9,040 bases of DNA. Origin: Nanobdellota archaeon. GTDB taxonomy: Archaea; Nanobdellota; Nanobdellia; Woesearchaeales; GW2011-AR9. Below the pieces are notes generated by a model. That model worked only from the letters and a program-made list of their open reading frames with translations, ran no database searches and was not told the DNA's origin. The translations under genes and the position numbers were made by a program. Location of the stretch: positions 1 through 9,040 of the forward strand of contig JAUYQE010000069.1 of the NCBI GenBank assembly GCA_030695605.1, given 5' to 3'. How positions within the stretch are numbered: the first letter of the stretch is position 1; each line of letters starts with the position of its first letter. Positions 5,453 through 9,040 of this stretch are shown here, one piece after another.

Positions 5453-6049
5453 ATGAAAATTCTGGCGCTCAGCGATATCCATGGAGATAAGCACTGGATG
5501 CAGGAAATGGCTGAAAGAGGGGCTAAAGAGCACGTAGACTTAGTCATCCTGGCCGGCGATATTGTGGATCAGGATGGCTCTTCTGTTGGCTTATTGCAGC
5601 CGTTCAAAGACAAGAATCTGGAAGTGGTCATCCTGCCGGGCAATCATGAAGGATTAGCAGAAACGTACTTCATGACGGAGCATTTCAAAGTCAAGCACCT
5701 GCATGGAAAAGCGCTGCAGAAAGGCGACATCGGCATCTTTGGCTGCGGGTATGCGGACGCGGGATCGCACCAACTATTGGAAGAAGACTTCTTCAAGACG
5801 CTGCAGGAAACGCATGAGCAGGTGAAGAAATCCAAGAAAAAAATCATGGTCACCCATATCCAGCCTTCCGGCAGCATTCTAGGCCTGGGCATCTATCCGG
5901 GCAGCACCGGCGTACGCAAAGCCATCGAAGACTTCCAGCCGGACATTCATATCTGCGGCCACGTGCACGAGACAGAAGGCATTGAAGAAGTCATTGGCAG
6001 GACGAGAGTGATTAACGTCGGAAAGAAAGGGAAGATTATTGAGGTGTGA
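5453..6049 (+). CDS. Calcineurin-like metallophosphoesterase
   Basis: A 198-aa protein with every metal-binding motif of the calcineurin-like phosphoesterase superfamily: D8 and H10 in LALSDIHGD (4-12), GD with D36 in LAGDIVDQD (33-41), GNHE with N64 and H65, VTH with H135, and GHVH with H170 and H172. These residues bind a two-metal centre that hydrolyses phosphomono- or diesters. The length is that of a minimal single-domain archaeal member, without signal peptide, so a cytosolic enzyme of unknown substrate. The start at ATG 5453 is preferred over the in-frame GTG at 5444 because the TATA centre lies about 26 nt before it and family members begin MKIL-x-x-SD. The next gene follows at 5 nt on the same strand, so they are probably co-expressed. 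Confidence 0.95.
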   Translation: MKILALSDIHGDKHWMQEMAERGAKEHVDLVILAGDIVDQDGSSVGLLQPFKDKNLEVVILPGNHEGLAETYFMTEHFKVKHLHGKALQKGDIGIFGCGYADAGSHQLLEEDFFKTLQETHEQVKKSKKKIMVTHIQPSGSILGLGIYPGSTGVRKAIEDFQPDIHICGHVHETEGIEEVIGRTRVINVGKKGKIIEV

Positions 6050-6054
6050 GGAAA

Positions 6055-6588
6055 ATGACCCCGAAAACGCCAGAGCCGGAAGAAGGATATCCCCATAAAC
6101 TCATCATTCGCAATGAGACTTGGGAAACTCTTCTCGATGCTCAGCAAGGCTACCTGGTCGTTCGCCAGGATGCATTTTGCCTTGCCAAAGATGGAATTTT
6201 CCGGTTCTATGATCTTGGCCTGGATTTTTCAGCAGAAGGCAATGTGCACATTCCTGAGTTCTATAGTATCCCAATAATCGACTATGAGGGAACAAACGAA
6301 AATGAACTCTCCGATAAACTAGCCATTCGCCAACTCGAAGAGCCGTGTGAACGAATTCTTGTCCGTCGGGGAGCTGAGCCAGAATTGTACGACCTCATCT
6401 ATGGAAAAAATGGAAAGCAATTCCGGAAAAGAGCGTTCATAACCACAGAACAAGCGTTAGAACATGCAACTCCTGCTGCACGGGAAAAACTGGAGATTCT
6501 TGCCCACATACACCTTAGGAAATATACGGATGCCCTAACGAGAAGGTACCCTTATGCCATTTGCTCCAGGCGGCCTTCTTTCGCGTAA
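6055..6588 (+). CDS. Unrecognised 177-aa protein downstream of the phosphoesterase
   Basis: I do not recognise this family. The 177-aa product has a proline/glutamate-rich start (TPKTPEPEEGYPH), then alternating strand-like segments (KLIIRNETWETLL, GYLVVRQDAFCLAKDGIFRFYDLGLDF, EFYSIPIIDYEG), and a helical C-terminus (TTEQALEHATPAAREKLEILAHIHLRKYTDALTRRY). No signal peptide or membrane helix and no obvious catalytic motif. The ATG at 6055 is chosen because GGTG and GAGG stand 8 and 4 nt upstream, over the phosphoesterase stop codon; a GTG at 6046 overlapping that stop is the alternative. It is the second gene of a two-gene unit, so a role linked to the phosphoesterase is possible but unproven. 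Its last 37 nt overlap the 3' end of the convergent PIN gene. Confidence 0.85.
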   Translation: MTPKTPEPEEGYPHKLIIRNETWETLLDAQQGYLVVRQDAFCLAKDGIFRFYDLGLDFSAEGNVHIPEFYSIPIIDYEGTNENELSDKLAIRQLEEPCERILVRRGAEPELYDLIYGKNGKQFRKRAFITTEQALEHATPAAREKLEILAHIHLRKYTDALTRRYPYAICSRRPSFA

Positions 6589-7652
6589 GCGAAGACACGC
6601 ACATCATGGGCTTTTTTTCCAGAAATCTGCATTACTGTTATCGTTTGACAAATGTCCGAATCATTGGAAAGAATAACGACTGGTTTCTTATGCGGACGGA
6701 GGGCCACGGTCAATAAAGAAACATCGCCACTTTTCGGAAAGCGTTCTCTTTCTTCTTCAGTAGCTGACCTCCCTTTTGGTGTCCGTTCCCAGAAAGAAAC
6801 AACCTCTGCTGTTTCTTTCACGGTGGGATTAACCGTCACGACTTCAGCATGCCTCTTTGCTTCCAGATAGTTCCGAAGCTTTCGCGGCACCAAAGCCCGA
6901 CCAAGCCAATGAGGATGATGTTCCATCTCGTGCCAGACGCGTCGGGGAACAAGTAAAGGAGCGGAAACGCTGATATTATAGAGTGTTTTTCCTTTATCGA
7001 CCCGCTCTTTTTCCAGTTTCCGAGCAAAACTAGCATCCAGGTAAGTCGTCTCGTCCGCTGAAGAAACTCCGTCCAGAACCACCGTAAAAGTCGCGTCAGC
7101 AATGAGCCGCTTTTCAATCACCGGTCGGGCTCCCTTCAAGTACTCCAGCATCATTTTGATTTCTGCTAGCAAAGGAGCGAGCACGTCATCTATGGCCGTG
7201 TTAACAACAGGAAGGATAGAAGCAGGGTCAGGGGAAGTCTGGAGTTCCAAAGCAAGTTGCCCTTCTTTCGCAGAAAGCTCTTTTACCCATCGAGCATCAT
7301 AGGGGCCAATCTTATCAACAAATTCCAGAAGTTTCTTGCTATACTCAGCGTAGAGGCGAGGGGTTAACTCGTAGACTTTTTTACCGAGATCTTCAGCACA
7401 ATCATGGGCGTCAAAGACAAACCTCTTTTGCCGCGCAAACTTTTTCTGCATGCGCCGCAGAGATCTTTTTTCCAATGCTCGCTTCTTTTTGGGGTTTGTT
7501 ACGGCAGAAAGTTTGCCGGGCAAATTTTGGAGAACATCATGGATGCTATGCTCCAGAACATCAGACATGCGGAGCAAGTCCGCTTTCCACCTCTGCAACA
7601 GTGCAATCACCTCATCAACCGGCTGCAAAACCTGTGCTATCGGATCGGCCAT
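6552..7652 (-). CDS. PIN-domain protein with a long helical N-terminal region
   Basis: A 366-aa protein. Residues 1-185 are mostly helical and charged, with a lysine/arginine-rich stretch (NPKKKRALEKRSLRRMQKKFARQKR, 53-77), and match nothing I recognise. From about residue 188 the sequence fits a PIN-fold ribonuclease: TYLDASFARKL (203-213, D206), RRVWHEMEHH (237-246, E242), SGDVSLLTVAL (308-318, D310) and VVILSNDSDICQTI (325-338, D331 and D333). All four expected acidic positions are present, so nuclease activity is plausible. At 366 aa it is far longer than VapC toxins (about 130 aa), and no VapB-like antitoxin gene adjoins it. The ATG at 7652 is chosen over one at 7772 because a TATA-like box lies about 29 nt before it and the longer form would cross the divergent promoter. 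Its 3' end overlaps the convergent 177-aa gene. Confidence 0.85.
   Translation of the reverse strand: MADPIAQVLQPVDEVIALLQRWKADLLRMSDVLEHSIHDVLQNLPGKLSAVTNPKKKRALEKRSLRRMQKKFARQKRFVFDAHDCAEDLGKKVYELTPRLYAEYSKKLLEFVDKIGPYDARWVKELSAKEGQLALELQTSPDPASILPVVNTAIDDVLAPLLAEIKMMLEYLKGARPVIEKRLIADATFTVVLDGVSSADETTYLDASFARKLEKERVDKGKTLYNISVSAPLLVPRRVWHEMEHHPHWLGRALVPRKLRNYLEAKRHAEVVTVNPTVKETAEVVSFWERTPKGRSATEEERERFPKSGDVSLLTVALRPHKKPVVILSNDSDICQTITVMQISGKKAHDVRVFAYAKEGRLEQMA
6580..6618 (+). terminator. Hairpin with T7 run after the 177-aa gene
   Basis: TTCGC (6580-6584) pairs with GCGAA (6589-6593) around the loop GTAA, a GNRA-type tetraloop that contains the TAA stop codon (6586-6588). A T7 run follows at 6612-6618, inside the antisense PIN gene. 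The T7 run is the more likely termination signal. Confidence 0.5.
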
Positions 7653-7677
7653 GTATTCCCAAAGGATACTTTTCCGG

Positions 7678-7685
7678 TTTAAAAA
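7678..7685 (-). promoter_or_regulatory. TATA-like box of the PIN-domain gene
   Basis: The minus strand reads TTTTTAAA, centred about 29 nt before the ATG at 7652. It lies in a near-palindrome (GGTTTAAAAACC on the plus strand). Confidence 0.5.
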
Positions 7686-7729
7686 CCTTCCACTCTTTTT
7701 CTCCGTGGTGCGTTTCGTTGGAGAAAGAA

Positions 7730-7736
7730 TTATAAA
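7730..7736 (+). promoter_or_regulatory. TATA box of the zinc-ribbon gene
   Basis: TTATAAA, preceded by GAAAGAA, is centred about 29 nt before the ATG at 7762, again suggesting a leaderless transcript. Confidence 0.65.
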
Positions 7737-7761
7737 GAAAAAAAGAGTACAGTACAAACGT

Positions 7762-7890
7762 ATGCTCACCAACTGCCCCGACTGCCAGAAGCCCTTGCAC
7801 GAAGGACAGCACCGCTATACGGACGGATTGTTTAAAGTGCTGTATTGTAAGCAGTGCGGCTTCCGGAAAGAAATGCCGCTGGAAGAATAG
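7762..7890 (+). CDS. 42-aa zinc-ribbon protein
   Basis: A very small protein with one zinc ribbon: CPDC (C5, C8) and CKQC (C29, C32) separated by 20 residues, the typical spacing of two zinc knuckles of an archaeal zinc ribbon. The rest is charged (PLHEGQHRYTDGLFKV, then GFRKEMPLEE). No other domain is present. Such stand-alone ribbons often bind nucleic acid or a protein partner, but the role here cannot be told. The start is the ATG at 7762 because the TATA box stands 29 nt before it; the longer in-frame reading back to 7450 crosses the PIN gene and promoter and is not credible. It is divergent from the PIN gene, and the convergent BNR gene ends 7 nt after its stop codon. Confidence 0.8.
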   Translation: MLTNCPDCQKPLHEGQHRYTDGLFKVLYCKQCGFRKEMPLEE

Positions 7891-7897
7891 ATTTTCG

Positions 7898-9040
7898 TTA
7901 ATGCTGATGATTATATTCTCCCGATAGGAGGAATTCTCTAGCCTCCGCAGCGTTGTGAGGCTGTGGGTGCTGATGCTGTTCTTCATAGGTATAAACTGCA
8001 TTGCCCGTTAAGCTCCCCGAGATATACCCTTTTTCATTCATCACGCCTCGAAATAAGCCACGTCCACAAGTGCAAGCATAAAATTTTTTGAAACTGGCAG
8101 ATGCGCCTAAACAATAGGCATAATTATGTATTCCGCCCGGCACCATTTCGCTCGCCCCGGCTTTTTTCCACGTAGCTCCGCCATCAATAGTTTCTACCAC
8201 ATTCTCCCCATGATGGCCGACCACGAGATGATCCGGATTTGTTGGATCGATCAGGATATTCTCATAATTGGGCATGTGGCCAAAATTATATAACCATCCC
8301 AAAAAAGTTTCTTCACTTCCTCCGCCTTCATAATTTTTAATTCCTATGGTAAGATCTTTCCAAGTAGCACCGCCGTCTTTGCTTTGAAAAATTCCGCCAT
8401 ATTTTCCTGATGTTTGGTCCGCATCAGAAAGTTGCCCAAAAAAGAGATTTGAAGATGCAACAAGGACATCGGGATCTGATGGTGACATTGCTAACCGATA
8501 CGTGTATGTAAGCTCGCCGTTACCAAGAGATATAAAGTGACTTCCACCATCTGTACTCTTAAATACTCCTTCTCCTAATGCTGATGCATATACTATTTGT
8601 GGATCAGTGGGATGAAAAATAATTGAATATACTGCAAAATTTCCAATTCTTTGCGCCCTAGTCCAGCTTTCTCCACCATCATAGGATTCCCAAAGTCCCT
8701 CGCCTGGCGGGGCTTCGGCTAAGTTCTCTCCTATTCCTATAAGAATATGGTCAGAATTTTTTTGATCGACGGAGATAGATTTAGTGGCAGACCCCCTGCT
8801 TCCTGGTTTATTTTTTTGAACAAACATGCTGCTTTTTTCCTGCACTATTCCTCTAAAAAAGTCCTCACCTCCAAGATACACGATCGAAAAGTTATGGGGA
8901 TCGGGCAGAAGAGTGAAAATCATGAGGTCTGTTGCCAGACGCTTATATCCTTTTCCGCCATTTTTTGACCAATAAAAACCAAGCCGGTCCCAGGTGCCCA
9001 CATATATTTCATTTTCATCGGCTGGATTTACGTACACTTC
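7898..9040 (-). CDS. BNR/Asp-box beta-propeller protein, C-terminal part (start beyond window)
   Basis: The reading frame is open through the window edge, so the N-terminus is missing; about 380 C-terminal residues are visible. Seen: repeated Asp-box motifs of the S-x-D-G-G-x-T-W type, as SKNGGKGY (24-31 counting from the GTG at 9037), SYDGGESW (118-125), STDGGSHF (161-168), SKDGGATW (219-226) and TIDGGATW (283-290). Each is followed by a blade segment such as PTDPQIVYA, PSDPDVLVA or PTNPDHLVV. This is the sialidase/VPS10/Ycf48-like propeller fold, often secreted and used for carbohydrate binding or protein assembly. No catalytic sialidase residues are recognisable here. The tail EEQHQHPQPHNAAEAREFLLSGEYNHQH is histidine-rich and could bind metal. 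Base composition looks more AT-rich than the neighbouring PIN gene. Secretion cannot be judged without the N-terminus. Confidence 0.88.
   Translation of the reverse strand, partial: EVYVNPADENEIYVGTWDRLGFYWSKNGGKGYKRLATDLMIFTLLPDPHNFSIVYLGGEDFFRGIVQEKSSMFVQKNKPGSRGSATKSISVDQKNSDHILIGIGENLAEAPPGEGLWESYDGGESWTRAQRIGNFAVYSIIFHPTDPQIVYASALGEGVFKSTDGGSHFISLGNGELTYTYRLAMSPSDPDVLVASSNLFFGQLSDADQTSGKYGGIFQSKDGGATWKDLTIGIKNYEGGGSEETFLGWLYNFGHMPNYENILIDPTNPDHLVVGHHGENVVETIDGGATWKKAGASEMVPGGIHNYAYCLGASASFKKFYACTCGRGLFRGVMNEKGYISGSLTGNAVYTYEEQHQHPQPHNAAEAREFLLSGEYNHQH

Noticed and set aside
6552..7652. VapBC toxin-antitoxin assignment for the PIN gene.
   Set aside because: The protein is nearly three times VapC length and no small antitoxin gene is adjacent on the same strand.
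7450..7761. N-terminal extension of the zinc-ribbon protein.
   Set aside because: It would run antisense through the PIN gene and across both divergent promoters; the ATG at 7762 has a TATA box at the right distance.

Overview
The window looks archaeal, probably from a DPANN or related small-genome lineage (the lineage is an inference; the domain is well supported). Support for Archaea: a ribosomal protein L37e gene directly behind an archaeal Sm/LSm gene, a translin-family gene, an MNT/HEPN pair, and TATA boxes about 25-30 nt upstream of many start codons, which suggests leaderless transcription. I see no tRNA, rRNA, CRISPR array or insertion sequence. Genes are closely packed and no gene-free stretch exceeds 300 bases.

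Region 1 (1-2876, minus strand): a flavin-dependent disulfide oxidoreductase of the dihydrolipoamide dehydrogenase class (10-1359), a YjjX/DUF84 inosine/xanthosine triphosphatase (1444-1986), and a three-gene operon of LSm (2637-2861), rpl37e (2452-2616, a 54-residue gene) and a small exported protein (2072-2449). The operon has a good TATA box and ends in T-tracts.

Region 2 (2914-3505): a short intergenic stretch with an unusual set of mutually exclusive hairpins (2920-3001), an unrecognised 114-aa gene on the minus strand (3088-3432), and a compact divergent promoter shared with the translin gene.

Region 3 (3503-6588, plus strand): a translin/TRAX family protein with TRAX-like acidic catalytic residues, a winged-helix MNT nucleotidyltransferase plus HEPN partner (a likely toxin-antitoxin type module) ended by a hairpin/T-tract, then a calcineurin-like metallophosphoesterase followed at 5 nt by an unrecognised gene.

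Region 4 (6552-9040): a PIN-domain protein on the minus strand whose 3' end overlaps the preceding plus-strand gene, a divergent 42-aa zinc-ribbon protein, and the C-terminal part of a large BNR/Asp-box beta-propeller protein with a histidine-rich tail, cut by the window end.

Several genes act on or with RNA (LSm, L37e, translin, PIN, possibly MNT/HEPN), but they lie in separate transcription units, so I do not claim a single pathway. The least explained items are the switching hairpins at 2920-3001, the exported protein inside the LSm-L37e operon, the 366-aa helical-PIN protein and the two unrecognised genes.
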